The notes below the pieces were generated by a model. The model ran no database searches, was not told where the DNA came from, and saw nothing but the letters and a program-made list of their open reading frames with translations. Shown here in pieces: positions 35,681 through 44,995 of a stretch of DNA of 64,000 bases (position 1 is the stretch's first letter; each line of letters starts with the position of its first letter). Both the position numbers and the translations under genes were made by a program. The DNA comes from Streptomyces halstedii (lineage in GTDB: Bacteria; Actinomycetota; Actinomycetes; Streptomycetales; Streptomycetaceae), in assembly GCA_000720535.1 (NCBI GenBank), contig JOAZ01000029.1:18416-82415 (forward strand), written 5' to 3'.

Positions 35681-36526
35681 TCAGAAGAGCACGCTCATGA
35701 AGGCGCCGGTCTCGCGGAAGCCGACACGCCGGTAGGCCCGGCGCGCGGCGGTGTTGTAGTCGTTCACGTACAGGCTGACGACCGGTGCCACATCGGCCAG
35801 CGCGAGGCGCAGCACGGCGGCCATGCCGGTCTCGGAGAGTCCGCGGCCCCGGTGTTCGGGCGCGACCCAGACGCCCTGGATCTGGCAGGCGCGGGAGGTC
35901 GCGGCGCCGATCTCCGCCTTGAAGACGACCTTGCCGTCCTCGATACGGGCGAAGGAGCGGCCGGTGGAGATCAGTTCGGCGACTCGTGCCTGGTAGAGGA
36001 GTCCGCCGTCACCGGCGAGCGGGGAGACGCCGACCTCCTCGGTGAACATGGCCACGCACGCGGGCATGAGGACGTCCATCTCGTCCTGGCCGATCCGGCG
36101 GACGAGGGGGTCGGCCTCGACGTCGGCGGACGGGCTCTCGGTGACCATGAGCGGCTGGTGGGGGCGGACCTCGCGGGCGGGGCCCCAGCTCGGTTCGAGC
36201 AGCCGCCACAGCTGGCCCGTGGGCCCGGCCGGGCCCACGATCGAGGAGCAGCGGCGTCCGGCGCGGCGGGCGCGGTCGGCGAAGGCCCGGACGGCTTCGG
36301 GGGTGGCGCAGATGGGCACGAGGTTGGCGCCGGAGTAGCAGAGCGAGCGCAGCCGGCCGTCGGTGTACCAGCCCCACATCTCACCGCCCAGGCGCCAGGG
36401 GTCGAGACCCGCGACCTGCACACGGGACGTCACGAACGCGTTCTCGACGGGTTCGCTCTCCAGGACGGCGAGCGCGGCGGGGAGCTCGGCGGGGTCGAGG
36501 ACCCGGGTGGTGGTCTGCGTCAACAC
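35681..36526 (-). CDS. GNAT family N-acetyltransferase with N-terminal DUF4081
   Basis: A 281-residue, two-lobed acetyltransferase. Residues 1-130 match the DUF4081 type found in actinobacterial GNATs (LDPWRLGGEMWGWY, LCYSGANLVPICATPEAV), and the C-terminal half has the acetyl-CoA loop in VWVAPEHRGRGLSETGM and VSLYVNDYNTAARRAYRRVG. I chose the GTG at 36526 because GAGG lies 6 nt upstream and it yields the common LTQTTTRVLDP start; an ATG at 36541 is possible. Substrate unknown. Downstream of ispG, with a terminator between them. Confidence 0.88.
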   Translation of the reverse strand: MLTQTTTRVLDPAELPAALAVLESEPVENAFVTSRVQVAGLDPWRLGGEMWGWYTDGRLRSLCYSGANLVPICATPEAVRAFADRARRAGRRCSSIVGPAGPTGQLWRLLEPSWGPAREVRPHQPLMVTESPSADVEADPLVRRIGQDEMDVLMPACVAMFTEEVGVSPLAGDGGLLYQARVAELISTGRSFARIEDGKVVFKAEIGAATSRACQIQGVWVAPEHRGRGLSETGMAAVLRLALADVAPVVSLYVNDYNTAARRAYRRVGFRETGAFMSVLF

Positions 36527-36623
36527 TGGGGGCCTCACCATACGGTCTGCTGATTTCCGCACTGTACCCAACGAGGCTGTGGAACGCCGCCCGCGTGGGC
36601 CGAGGAGCCTGCCGCGGACATGA

Positions 36624-36656
36624 CCGTGCCCCGCGGGACGGGCCCGCGGGGCACGG
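36624..36656 (-). terminator. Intrinsic terminator after ispG
   Basis: Perfect 14-bp stem (36624-36637 with 36643-36656), 5-nt loop, 19 nt downstream of the ispG stop on the minus strand. Confidence 0.85.
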
Positions 36657-36675
36657 AAGAGTGGTATGGAAGGGA

Positions 36676-37833
36676 TCAGCCCGCGATGGAGACCTCGGGC
36701 TCGCCGGAGGCGACGCCGTCCTTCTCCATCTGCTCGGCGATCTTCAGGGCCTCTTCGATGAGGGTCTCCACGATCTTCGACTCGGGGACGGTCTTGATGA
36801 CCTCGCCCTTGACGAAGATCTGGCCCTTGCCGTTGCCCGAGGCGACGCCCAGGTCGGCCTCGCGCGCCTCGCCGGGGCCGTTGACGACACAACCCATCAC
36901 GGCGACCCGCAGCGGGACCTCCATGCCCTCCAGGCCCGCGCTGACCTGGTCGGCCAGCTTGTAGACGTCCACCTGCGCGCGGCCGCAGGACGGGCAGGAG
37001 ACGATCTCCAGCCGGCGCTGCTTCAGGTTGAGCGATTCGAGGATCTGGAGGCCGACCTTGACCTCTTCGGCGGGCGGGGCCGACAGCGAGACCCGGATGG
37101 TGTCCCCGATCCCCTCGGAGAGCAGTGCGCCGAAGGCCACGGCGGACTTGATGGTCCCCTGGAACGCCGGTCCGGCCTCGGTCACGCCGAGGTGCAGCGG
37201 GTAGTCGCACTGGGCGGCGAGCTGCCGGTAGGCGTTGACCATGACGACCGGGTCGTTGTGCTTCACCGAGATCTTGATGTCCCGGAAGCCGTGCTCCTCG
37301 AAGAGCGAGGCCTCCCAGAGCGCGGACTCGACCAGGGCCTCGGGCGTCGCCTTGCCGTACTTCTGGAGCAGCCGGGCGTCCAGCGAGCCGGCGTTCACGC
37401 CGATGCGGATGGGGGTCCTGGCCTCCCCGGCCGCCTTGGCGATCTCCTTGACCTTGTCGTCGAACTGCTTGATGTTCCCGGGGTTCACCCGGACCGCCGC
37501 GCAGCCCGCGTCGATGGCCGCGAACACGTACTTCGGCTGGAAGTGGATGTCCGCGATGACCGGGATCTGCGACTTCCTCGCGATGGTGGCCAGGGCGTCC
37601 GCGTCGTCCTGGGTGGGACAGGCCACCCGTACGATCTGGCAGCCCGAGGCCGTCAGCTCCGCGATCTGCTGGAGGGTGGCACCGATGTCCGAGGTGCGTG
37701 TCGTCGTCATGGACTGCACCGACACCGGTGCGTCCCCGCCGACCGCCACCGATCCGACCTGGATCTGACGGCTGACCCGTCGGTCGGCGAGCTTGGTCGG
37801 AACGGCAGGCATTCCGAGAGAAATCGCAGTCAT
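36676..37833 (-). CDS. ispG: 4-hydroxy-3-methylbut-2-enyl diphosphate synthase (flavodoxin)
   Basis: Penultimate step of the MEP isoprenoid pathway, converting MEcPP to HMBPP with a [4Fe-4S] cluster. The 385-residue protein has the TIM-barrel half ([32 protein letters not shown]) and the C-terminal Fe-S domain with ligands C280 and C283 (SCPSCGRA), C315 ([11 protein letters not shown]) and E322. The short bacterial form without the plant-type insertion. Two genes from dxr, with rseP between, so two pathway enzymes share this run. Confidence 0.97.
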   Translation of the reverse strand: MTAISLGMPAVPTKLADRRVSRQIQVGSVAVGGDAPVSVQSMTTTRTSDIGATLQQIAELTASGCQIVRVACPTQDDADALATIARKSQIPVIADIHFQPKYVFAAIDAGCAAVRVNPGNIKQFDDKVKEIAKAAGEARTPIRIGVNAGSLDARLLQKYGKATPEALVESALWEASLFEEHGFRDIKISVKHNDPVVMVNAYRQLAAQCDYPLHLGVTEAGPAFQGTIKSAVAFGALLSEGIGDTIRVSLSAPPAEEVKVGLQILESLNLKQRRLEIVSCPSCGRAQVDVYKLADQVSAGLEGMEVPLRVAVMGCVVNGPGEAREADLGVASGNGKGQIFVKGEVIKTVPESKIVETLIEEALKIAEQMEKDGVASGEPEVSIAG

Positions 37834-38001
37834 GCGCTGAGCATCCCCAAGGTGTGGATCAGTGTGGATCGAGGTTCCGAGAACGGCGGACTCCAGGCTC
37901 CGAGGTTACGGCACCGGAGGAAATCCGGGCGCACCCTGTCGGCAAGTCCGCCGGACGGCGGGCGGCGGGAGACCAGTCGTGTGACGGGGCTCCACGGACG
38001 A

Positions 38002-38028
38002 GACGGACGGGACGGACGGGACGGACGT
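38002..38028. repeat. Three copies of a 9-bp repeat between ispG and rseP
   Basis: GACGGACGG at 38002-38010 and 38011-38019, then GACGGACGT at 38020-38028. It lies just after the rseP stop on the transcribed minus strand, where it reads C-rich. Confidence 0.75.
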
Positions 38029-38039
38029 GGTGGTGGGCG

Positions 38040-39350
38040 TCAGGTGATCTTCACGGGGTTCACGATGTCGGCGACGAGCACCAGCAGCGTGAAGCAGATG
38101 AAGATCCCGGCGACGACGTACGCGACGGGCATCAGCTTGGCGACGTCGAAGGGCCCGGGGTCGGGCCGTTTGAAGACCCGGGCCGCGTTGCGGCGCAGGG
38201 CCTCCCAGAGGGCGCCGGCGATGTGCCCGCCGTCCAGCGGGAGCAGGGGCAGCATGTTGAAGAGGAACAGCGAGAGGTTGAAGCCCGCCAGCAGGAAGAG
38301 CATCATCGCGATCTGGTTCTGGGCGGGGATGTCGAGGTTCATCACCTCGCCGCCGATCCGGGCCGCTCCGACCACGCCGACCGGTGAGTCGTCCGCCCGC
38401 TCGCCGTCGCTGAACGCGGCGTTCCACAGGTCGGGGATCTTGGAGGGCAGGGCGATGATCGAGTGGACGCCGTTCTCGATCATGTCGCCCATGCGGACGA
38501 CGGAGTCGCCGAAGGAGAGCGGGATGATCTCGGTCTGGGCGGCGAAGCCCAGATAGCCGGCGCTGACGTACTGGTCGGGGACGACCTCGCCGTGGGAGTC
38601 CTTCTTCGCCACGGCGTTCTTCTTCAGCACGGCGTGCAGGGTGAGTTCCTGGCCGTCGCGCTGCACGGTGAGGGTGGCGGGGCCGATGGTCTGCCGGATG
38701 CGGTCCGAGAGCGTGCCCCAGTCGTCGATCCGCTGCCCGTCGAAGGCGACGATCTTGTCGCCCTCCTTGAGCCCGGCGGCCTTGGCGGGCGAGACCGGGT
38801 CGGTGGGCCGGCAGGTGTCGCGGTTCGCGCTCTGGGCGATCACGCACTGCTGGACGCCGGCGACCTCGGTGGTCTGGGTCTGGAAGCCGAAGCTCATGGC
38901 CACACCGAGGAAGATCACCACGGCGAGGATCAGGTTCATGAACGGCCCGGCGAACATGACGATCACGCGCTTCCACGGCTTGCGCGTGTAGAAGAGCCGG
39001 GCCTCGTCGCCGGGCTGGAGCTCCTCGAAGGCGGCGGATCTGGCGTCCTCGATCATGCCGCGCCAGGGGGAGGTGGAGCGGGCTTCGAGGCGTCCGTCCG
39101 GGCCGGGCGGGAACATGCCGATCATCCGGATGTAGCCGCCGGCCGGGATGGCCTTGATGCCGTACTCCGTGTCGCCCTTCGTGCGCGACCAGATCGTCGG
39201 ACCGAAGCCGACCATGTACTGCGGTACGCGGATGCCGAAGAGCTTCGCGGTCGACAGGTGCCCCAGCTCGTGCCAGGCGATCGAGAACAGCAGCCCCACA
39301 ACGAAGACGGCGATCCCCAGGACCGTCATCAGGATCGTCGTCATGCTCAT
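38040..39350 (-). CDS. rseP: RIP (site-2) metalloprotease RseP
   Basis: Intramembrane zinc protease that cuts membrane-bound regulators such as anti-sigma factors. The 436-residue protein has HELGH (27-31) in the first helix, a [15 protein letters not shown] helix, a PDZ domain (about 180-270, [17 protein letters not shown]), and the second metal site region [12 protein letters not shown], then a final helix. The ATG at 39350 overlaps the dxr stop (ATGA) and has GGAGG about 7 nt upstream. The dxr-rseP-ispG order is conserved in actinobacteria; the target in this organism is unknown. Confidence 0.96.
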   Translation of the reverse strand: MSMTTILMTVLGIAVFVVGLLFSIAWHELGHLSTAKLFGIRVPQYMVGFGPTIWSRTKGDTEYGIKAIPAGGYIRMIGMFPPGPDGRLEARSTSPWRGMIEDARSAAFEELQPGDEARLFYTRKPWKRVIVMFAGPFMNLILAVVIFLGVAMSFGFQTQTTEVAGVQQCVIAQSANRDTCRPTDPVSPAKAAGLKEGDKIVAFDGQRIDDWGTLSDRIRQTIGPATLTVQRDGQELTLHAVLKKNAVAKKDSHGEVVPDQYVSAGYLGFAAQTEIIPLSFGDSVVRMGDMIENGVHSIIALPSKIPDLWNAAFSDGERADDSPVGVVGAARIGGEVMNLDIPAQNQIAMMLFLLAGFNLSLFLFNMLPLLPLDGGHIAGALWEALRRNAARVFKRPDPGPFDVAKLMPVAYVVAGIFICFTLLVLVADIVNPVKIT

Positions 39351-40600
39351 GCGCGCGCCTCCGCTGTCGCTTCCGCCGAGAGTTCCCTGGCCCGGGCGCG
39401 GGCCCAGGTCTCCGCGTCGAGGACGTCCGCGACCGTCAGCGAAGTTCCCGTGGCGGGGGTGCCGTGCTCGGCCACGACCGCGGTGACCGTGTCCATGATG
39501 CCGTTGAAGGGCAGCCGTCCCGCCAGGAACGCGTCCACGCACTCCTCGTTGGCCGCGTTGAACACCGCCGGGGCGGTCCCGCCCAGCGCGCCCACGTGCC
39601 GGGCCAGGCCCACGGACGGGAAGGCCTCGGTGTCCAGCGGGAAGAACTCCCAGCGGGAGGCGGTCGTCCAGTCGAAGGCGGGCGCCGCGTCCGGGACCCG
39701 CTCGGGCCAGCCGAGACCGATCGCGATCGGGCCCCGCATGTCGGGCGGGGTCGCCTGGGCGAGGGTGGAGCCGTCGGTGTACTCCACCATCGAGTGCACG
39801 TACGACTGAGGGTGGACCACGACGTCGATCCGGTCGAACGGGATGTCGTAGAGGAGGTGCGCCTCGATGACCTCCAGCCCCTTGTTGACCAGGGTCGCGG
39901 AGTTGACCGTGATCACCGGTCCCATGGCCCAGGTCGGGTGCGCGAGCGCCTGCTCCCGGGTCACGTCGGCCAGCTCGCTCCTCGTACGTCCCCGGAAGGG
40001 GCCGCCGGACGCGGTGACGACGAGCCTGCGCACATCGGCGCGTTTCCCGGCGGCGAGCGCCTGGAAGAGCGCGGCGTGCTCGGAGTCGACGGGGATGATC
40101 TGGCCGGGCGCCGCGAGGGCCTTGACCAGCGGGCCGCCGACGATCAGCGACTCCTTGTTGGCGAGGGCGAGGGTGCGCCCCGCCTTCAGCGCCGCGAGGG
40201 TGGGGGCGAGGCCGATCGAGCCGGTGATGCCGTTCAGCACGGTGTGGCAGTCGCTCGCGGCGAGCTGGGTCGCGGCGTCCGGGCCGGCCAGGATCTCGGG
40301 GAGCGGCTCCCCCGGGCCGTAGGCCTCGCGCAGCGCCTCGCGCAGGGCCGGCGCCTTGTCCCGGTCGGCGACCGCGACGGTGTCCACCCGCAGCCGTCGC
40401 GCCTGGTCGGCGAGGAGCGCGACCCGGCCGCCCGCGGCGGAGAGCGCGGTGACGCGGAAGCGGTCCGGGTTGCGCAGCACCAGGTCGATGGCCTGGGTGC
40501 CGATGGACCCGGTGGAGCCGAGGATCACCAGATCCCGGCGGCCGTGTACCGCGTCGAAGACGAGATGGGGGTCGGCGAGGGGTGCGGGGCTGTCGGTCAT
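39347..40600 (-). CDS. dxr: 1-deoxy-D-xylulose-5-phosphate reductoisomerase
   Basis: First committed step of the MEP pathway, NADPH-dependent. The 417-residue protein has the NADPH motif [30 protein letters not shown], the metal and substrate loop [22 protein letters not shown] and the C-terminal helical domain. I prefer the ATG at 40600 ([12 protein letters not shown]); an ATG at 40609 and a GTG at 40678 are also in frame, and no start has a convincing ribosome site. Coupled to rseP by ATGA. Confidence 0.96.
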   Translation of the reverse strand: MTDSPAPLADPHLVFDAVHGRRDLVILGSTGSIGTQAIDLVLRNPDRFRVTALSAAGGRVALLADQARRLRVDTVAVADRDKAPALREALREAYGPGEPLPEILAGPDAATQLAASDCHTVLNGITGSIGLAPTLAALKAGRTLALANKESLIVGGPLVKALAAPGQIIPVDSEHAALFQALAAGKRADVRRLVVTASGGPFRGRTRSELADVTREQALAHPTWAMGPVITVNSATLVNKGLEVIEAHLLYDIPFDRIDVVVHPQSYVHSMVEYTDGSTLAQATPPDMRGPIAIGLGWPERVPDAAPAFDWTTASRWEFFPLDTEAFPSVGLARHVGALGGTAPAVFNAANEECVDAFLAGRLPFNGIMDTVTAVVAEHGTPATGTSLTVADVLDAETWARARARELSAEATAEARA

Positions 40601-40661
40601 GGCGACCATTGTCGCCGCTCGTGCTGTGCGCGCGGACAGGGCGTCCCCGTCGGCGCGTGGC

Positions 40662-40931
40662 TCAGACACCGGCCGCACGGAATTCCTCCCGCCGGGCGGC
40701 GGGGCCGCCCCTCGGAGCCACGGAGGGGCGCCTGGTGTCCGGGGTCACCCGGCGGGGCGCGGACGCGGTGGGCGCCGTCCCGGTGAGCGGGGCGGACCGG
40801 CCGTGGGGACCGGGGCTCGGGGCGACCCGTTCCTCGCCGCCCCTTCCGCACACGGTGGCGGCCGCCGCTCCCCGGGCCGCGGCGGCGGTGCCCCCGCCCC
40901 TCGGTCCACCCGCTCCGAACACCCCGAACAT
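40662..40931 (-). CDS. Possible small hypothetical protein
   Basis: An 89-residue reading frame with ATG start and the high third-position G/C typical of coding sequence here. The product is Gly/Ala/Arg/Pro-rich without a recognisable domain, and no clear ribosome site is seen. It lies just upstream of dxr in a stretch otherwise without a gene (40601-41000). It may be noise from GC-rich DNA. Confidence 0.25.
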   Translation of the reverse strand: MFGVFGAGGPRGGGTAAAARGAAAATVCGRGGEERVAPSPGPHGRSAPLTGTAPTASAPRRVTPDTRRPSVAPRGGPAARREEFRAAGV

Positions 40932-41000
40932 CCCTGCCCCTGTCGTCGGTTGACGGCCGCCGAGAGCGCGGCCGGGGCTCGATTGTGCGGCATCGCGGGA

Positions 41001-41495
41001 TCAGAAGTGCGTCTGGACGCCGAACTTCCCCCTCAGGCGCGCCATGTCCGCCCGATCACGCTCGGCCGGTTCGTATCCCTGGTGGAACAGCGCCTGCTGT
41101 TCGGCGGAGAGGCAGCGCACCGCGGCCGTCCCGAGGGTGCCGGTGACGAAGCAGGCCGCCGGGTAGCGGAAGGGCCGCTCCGGGTCGAGCGAGGACTGCG
41201 TCGCGGAGCCGTCGGGGGCGAAATCCAGTGGGTGCAGGTCGATCTCGGGCCCGTCGGGGTGGCTGAGGACGAAGCGGGCGGGTCGCCAGTCGAGCGTCTC
41301 GGCGTATCCGGCAGCCTCCAGCGCCGCGACGACGGCGCCCTCCTGCTCCCGGCGGTGCAGCAGGTCGAGGTCGCGGTGGTCCCGGGTCTGCTCGCCGAGC
41401 AGCGCGTCGACGCCCCACCCTCCGGCGATCACCACGTCGGTGCCGGCCCGGTCGAGGAGTTCGAGCACGGTCAGGACGTCGCCGAGGGTCATCAT
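41001..41495 (-). CDS. Nucleotidyltransferase-fold protein (ANT/Lnu-like)
   Basis: A 164-residue nucleotidyltransferase related to the small aminoglycoside-2''/lincosamide adenylyltransferase group. The active-site region VVIAGGWGVDALLGEQTRDHRDLDLL contains the G-G-W plus D-x-D metal motif (shown: IAGGWGVDALLG, RDHRDLDLL), and a later EIDLHPLDF supplies the third acidic residue. Such genes are common in Streptomyces; most have unknown substrates, so resistance should not be assumed. Two adjacent ATG codons (41495, 41492) are possible starts. It is 51 nt downstream of aroA. Confidence 0.85.
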   Translation of the reverse strand: MMTLGDVLTVLELLDRAGTDVVIAGGWGVDALLGEQTRDHRDLDLLHRREQEGAVVAALEAAGYAETLDWRPARFVLSHPDGPEIDLHPLDFAPDGSATQSSLDPERPFRYPAACFVTGTLGTAAVRCLSAEQQALFHQGYEPAERDRADMARLRGKFGVQTHF

Positions 41496-41546
41496 GGGCG
41501 CAGGATAGGCACCGGCCCGGCGCGACGCGCGGGATTTTCCCTCCGG

Positions 41547-42785
41547 TCAGCCGGCGCCCGGGGCCGCGAACCCGGCGAACGCCTCGTGGAACCCGGGGAA
41601 CGTCTTGCGGACGCAGCCGGGGTCGTCGTAGGTGACGCCGGGCACGCGCAGCGCGGTGACCGCGAACGACATCACGATGCGGTGGTCGCCGTGGGTGGCG
41701 ATCTCGGTGGGCCGGGGGGTGCCGGGGTGGATCTCGATCCAGTCCGGGCCGGTGCGCACGGTGATCCCCATGGCCCGCAGGTTCCCGGCGCAGGCCTCCA
41801 GCCGGTCGCACTCCTTGACCCGGGTGTTGGCCACGTCCTCGATCCGTACGGGCGAGGAGGCGAACGGGGCGATCGCCGCCAGGGTCGGCATGGTGTCGGA
41901 GATGTCCCGCATGTTGACGGTGAGGCCGGTGAGCGTCCCGGTGGAGCGGACCGTGGTCCCCCGGTCCGTGGTCGTCACGTCCGCGCCCATGCGGCGCAGG
42001 ACGTCGGTGAAGCGCAGGTCGCCCTGGAGCGCGTCCGTACCGAGCCCGGGGACGGTGACCTCGCGGCCGGTGAGGGCCGCGGCGGCGAAGAAGTAGCTCG
42101 CGGTGGACGCGTCGGGCTCCACGGCGTAGGTGGTGGCGCGGTAGCCGCCGGGCCGGACGGTGAAGGTGTTCCCCTCCCGGACGACGTCGGCGCCGAAACT
42201 CCGCATCATCGACAGGGTGATCTCGACGTACGGCGCGGACACCAGTTCCGTGACGTGGATCCGCAGACCCTCGGCGGTGAGCGGGCCGAGCATGAGCAGC
42301 GCGGTGAGGTACTGGGACGACTGCCCGGCGTCCAGGGTGAGTTCGCCGCCCTTGACCCCGGAGGCCGTGACGGTGAGCGGGTGGTGGCCCTCGGCCCCTT
42401 CGTGGCGCAGGTCCACGCCCAGGGTGCGCAGCGCCTCGGTGAGCGGGGCGAGCGGGCGGCGGCGCATCTGGGCGGAGGCGTCGAAGCGGTACGTGCCGGA
42501 GGCCGCGGCGGCGGCGAGCGTGGGCAGGAAGCGCGCGGTGGTGGCCCCGTCACGGCAGTGGACCTCGGCCTCGGTGACCGAGGGGCCCTCGGGGCGTCCC
42601 TCGACGTGCCAGCGGTCCGGCTCGCGGGTCACCTCGTATCCCAGGCGGGTCAGGCCCTCGGTGAACCCCTCCGTGTCGTCGGAGCGCAGGGGTCGCAGCA
42701 GGGTGGTGGTGCCGTCCGCCGCGGCGGCCAGGAACAGGGCGCGGGCGGTGACGGACTTGGAGCCGGGGACGTGGATGACGGTCAC
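41547..42785 (-). CDS. aroA: EPSP synthase-like 3-phosphoshikimate 1-carboxyvinyltransferase
   Basis: Shikimate-pathway transferase fold (PEP plus shikimate-3-phosphate gives EPSP), 412 aa. Conserved elements: PGSKSVTAR (K10, S11, R15), the PEP-loop RDGATTARF, QSSQYLTALLM, RDISDTMPTLAAIAP, ANTRVKECDRL and THGDHRIVMSFA. It is divergent: the N-terminus is about 12 residues shorter than in E. coli AroA, the usual TNR/SNR is TAR, and the position equivalent to Gly96 is Ala, as in class II enzymes. Streptomyces often has a second AroA, so this may be a paralogue with a specialised role. Next to a nucleotidyltransferase gene and an acyl-CoA dehydrogenase, not to other aro genes. Confidence 0.88.
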   Translation of the reverse strand: MTVIHVPGSKSVTARALFLAAAADGTTTLLRPLRSDDTEGFTEGLTRLGYEVTREPDRWHVEGRPEGPSVTEAEVHCRDGATTARFLPTLAAAAASGTYRFDASAQMRRRPLAPLTEALRTLGVDLRHEGAEGHHPLTVTASGVKGGELTLDAGQSSQYLTALLMLGPLTAEGLRIHVTELVSAPYVEITLSMMRSFGADVVREGNTFTVRPGGYRATTYAVEPDASTASYFFAAAALTGREVTVPGLGTDALQGDLRFTDVLRRMGADVTTTDRGTTVRSTGTLTGLTVNMRDISDTMPTLAAIAPFASSPVRIEDVANTRVKECDRLEACAGNLRAMGITVRTGPDWIEIHPGTPRPTEIATHGDHRIVMSFAVTALRVPGVTYDDPGCVRKTFPGFHEAFAGFAAPGAG

Positions 42786-42817
42786 GGGTCCCCATCCTGC
42801 CGTGTGGCGGGCGTGCG

Positions 42818-42852
42818 CGCGGGGCGCGTCCAGGCAGTGGACGCGCCCCGCG
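42818..42852 (-). terminator. Intrinsic terminator after the acyl-CoA dehydrogenase
   Basis: Perfect 15-bp stem (42818-42832 with 42838-42852), 5-nt loop, 11 nt beyond the stop at 42864 on the minus strand. Confidence 0.85.
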
Positions 42853-42863
42853 GCCGGGCCGGT

Positions 42864-44810
42864 TCAGCGGATGGGGCGGTGGACGTTCTCCCCGGTGGCC
42901 GGGCCGGGGGAGGCGTCGGCGATCCAGGGCCCGTCGCCGCTGGGGTCGATGACGCCCTCCTCCAGCCAGGTGTACGCCCCGGACAGGACGCCGTCGACCA
43001 CGCGGCGGTCGGCGGCGTCGGTGTTGGACCACAGCCGGGCGAACAGTTCCTCCACCCGGAGGCGGGCCTGCCGGCAGAAGACGTCGGCGAGCTGGTACGC
43101 CTCACGGCCGTGGTCGCCGTCGGCGCGCAGGTGCTCGGCGCGGACGCAGGCGGCGCTCATCGCGAAGAGTTCGGCGCCGATGTCCACGACGCGGCCGAGG
43201 AAGCCCTGCTTGGTCTCCATGCGCCCCTGCCAGCGCGACATGGCGTAGAAGGTCGAGCGGGCCAGTTTGCGGGCGGAGCGCTCGACCGAGCGCAGATGGC
43301 CGGAGAGGTCGGGGTGCCCCGGGACGCGGAACTCTCCGTAGGCGTTCGGGAGTTGTCCGGGGCCGCTGACGAGCTTGGGGAGCCAGCGGGCGTAGAACCC
43401 GGCGGCGTCGACACCCGCCCTCGCCTTGTCGGACAGCGGCTTGTCGGGGTCGATGATGTCGCCGGCGACCTTGAGGTGGGCGTCGACCGCCTCCCGCGCG
43501 ATCAGCAGGTGCATGATCTCCGTGGAGCCCTCGAAGATCCGGTTGATGCGCATGTCGCGGAGCATCTGCTCGGCGGGCACGGCGCGTTCGCCGCGCGCGG
43601 CGAGCGAGTCGGCGGTCTCGAAGCCGCGTCCGCCGCGGATCTGGACCAGCTCGTCGGAGATGAGCCAGCCCATCTCGGAGCCGTACAGCTTGGCCAGGGC
43701 GGCCTCGATGCGGATGTCGTTGCGGTTCTCGTCGGCCATCTGCGAGGCGAGGTCGACGACCGCCTCCAGCGCGAAGGTGGTCGCCGCGATGAAGGAGATC
43801 TTCGCGCCCACGGCTTCGTGGCGGGCGACCGGCCTGCCCCACTGCTCGCGTACGGCCGACCACTCGCGGGCGATCTTCAGGGACCACTTGCCGACGCCGA
43901 CGCACATGGCGGGCAGCGAGAGCCGGCCGGTGTTGAGGGTGGTGAGGGCGATCTTGAGTCCGGCGCCCTCCGGGCCGATGCGGTGGGCCGCCGGGACGCG
44001 GACGCCGTGGAAGCGGGTCACGCCGTTCTCGATGCCGCGCAGGCCCATGAAGGCGTTGCGGTGCTCCACGGTGATGCCCGGCGAATCGGCCTCGACGACG
44101 AAGGCCGTGATCCCGCCCTTGTGGTCCTCCGAGGCGGGGACCCGGGCCATCACGACGAGCAGGTCGGCGACGACGCCGTTGGTCGTCCAGAGCTTCACCC
44201 CGTCCAGGACGTAGTCGTCGCCGTCCGGGACGGCCGCCGTCGCGAGCCTGGCCGGGTCGGAGCCGACGTCGGGCTCGGTGAGGAGGAAGGCGGAGATGTC
44301 GGTACGGGCCAGGCGCGGCAGGAAGGCGTCCTTCTGCTCCTGGGTGCCGAACATCTTCAGCGGCTGCGGGACGCCGATGGACTGGTGGGCGGAGAGCAGG
44401 GCGCCGATGGCGGGGCTGGCCGAACCGGCCAGCGCCAGCGCCCTGTTGTAGTAGACCTGGGTCAGGCCGAGACCTCCGTACCGGGGCTCGATCTTCATGC
44501 CGAGCGCGCCCAGCTCCTTGAGGCCCTCCACCACGTCGTCGGGGATCCTGGCCTCGCGCTCGATGAGCGCCCCGTCGACACGGGTCTCGCAGAACGCGCG
44601 CAGCCGGGAGAGGAACGCCTCGCCGCGCCGCACGTCCTCGGCGCCGGACACGGGGTGGGGGTGGATCAGGTCGAGCCGGAAGCGTCCGAGGAAGAGCTCC
44701 TTGGCGAAACTCGGCTTCCGCCACTCCTGTTCACGGGCGGCCTCGGCCACCCGCCGTGCTTCGCGCTCGGTGACTTCGGGGGCCTGGGGGGTGTCGGATG
44801 GGGCGGACAT
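42864..44810 (-). CDS. Acyl-CoA dehydrogenase family protein (long form)
   Basis: FAD-dependent acyl-CoA dehydrogenase, 648 aa, longer than the usual 380-400 because of an N-terminal extension (about 70 residues, including FLGRFRLDLIHPHP) and a C-terminal helical domain (about 470-648). The core has YNRALALAGSASPAIGALLS, the FAD/substrate motif FLLTEPDVGSDPARL, KLWTTNG, GLRGIENGVTRF and NRIFEGSTEIMHLLIAREA. The size resembles mycobacterial FadE10-type proteins. The ATG at 44810 has GAGGTGAG upstream. Substrate unknown. Flanked by terminators on both sides, so it is probably a single-gene unit. Confidence 0.93.
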   Translation of the reverse strand: MSAPSDTPQAPEVTEREARRVAEAAREQEWRKPSFAKELFLGRFRLDLIHPHPVSGAEDVRRGEAFLSRLRAFCETRVDGALIEREARIPDDVVEGLKELGALGMKIEPRYGGLGLTQVYYNRALALAGSASPAIGALLSAHQSIGVPQPLKMFGTQEQKDAFLPRLARTDISAFLLTEPDVGSDPARLATAAVPDGDDYVLDGVKLWTTNGVVADLLVVMARVPASEDHKGGITAFVVEADSPGITVEHRNAFMGLRGIENGVTRFHGVRVPAAHRIGPEGAGLKIALTTLNTGRLSLPAMCVGVGKWSLKIAREWSAVREQWGRPVARHEAVGAKISFIAATTFALEAVVDLASQMADENRNDIRIEAALAKLYGSEMGWLISDELVQIRGGRGFETADSLAARGERAVPAEQMLRDMRINRIFEGSTEIMHLLIAREAVDAHLKVAGDIIDPDKPLSDKARAGVDAAGFYARWLPKLVSGPGQLPNAYGEFRVPGHPDLSGHLRSVERSARKLARSTFYAMSRWQGRMETKQGFLGRVVDIGAELFAMSAACVRAEHLRADGDHGREAYQLADVFCRQARLRVEELFARLWSNTDAADRRVVDGVLSGAYTWLEEGVIDPSGDGPWIADASPGPATGENVHRPIR

Positions 44811-44859
44811 GAGGAACTCACCTCGCCGCGAGTCGGGACGGTGGTCGGGCGTTGCGCGG

Positions 44860-44869
44860 ACCGATCGGT
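44860..44869. promoter_or_regulatory. Palindrome upstream of the acyl-CoA dehydrogenase
   Basis: ACCGATCGGT is a perfect 10-bp palindrome 49 nt upstream of the start, next to a GGTAC/GTACC pair (44868-44887). It could be a TetR-type operator; no regulator gene is adjacent, so this is weak. Confidence 0.25.
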
Positions 44870-44938
44870 ACCACTCGTCCGTATGTACCCCATCTGCGCC
44901 ACCCCTACCACCGTGCGGTGCTCTCGCGGCGGGACGTG

Positions 44939-44980
44939 GGACCGGCCGGGGCCCGCCGTGGGGCGGGCTCCGGCCGGTCC
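44939..44980 (-). terminator. Long intrinsic terminator after the aldehyde dehydrogenase
   Basis: A 19-bp stem with one G-T pair (44939-44957 with 44962-44980) and a 4-nt loop, 15 nt after the stop at 44996. Confidence 0.85.
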
Positions 44981-44995
44981 GGTAGGGGCGGGCGG

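Noticed and set aside
41001-41495. Antibiotic nucleotidyltransferase resistance determinant
   Set aside because: The fold is right, but such genes are widespread with unknown substrates and nothing here specifies an antibiotic.
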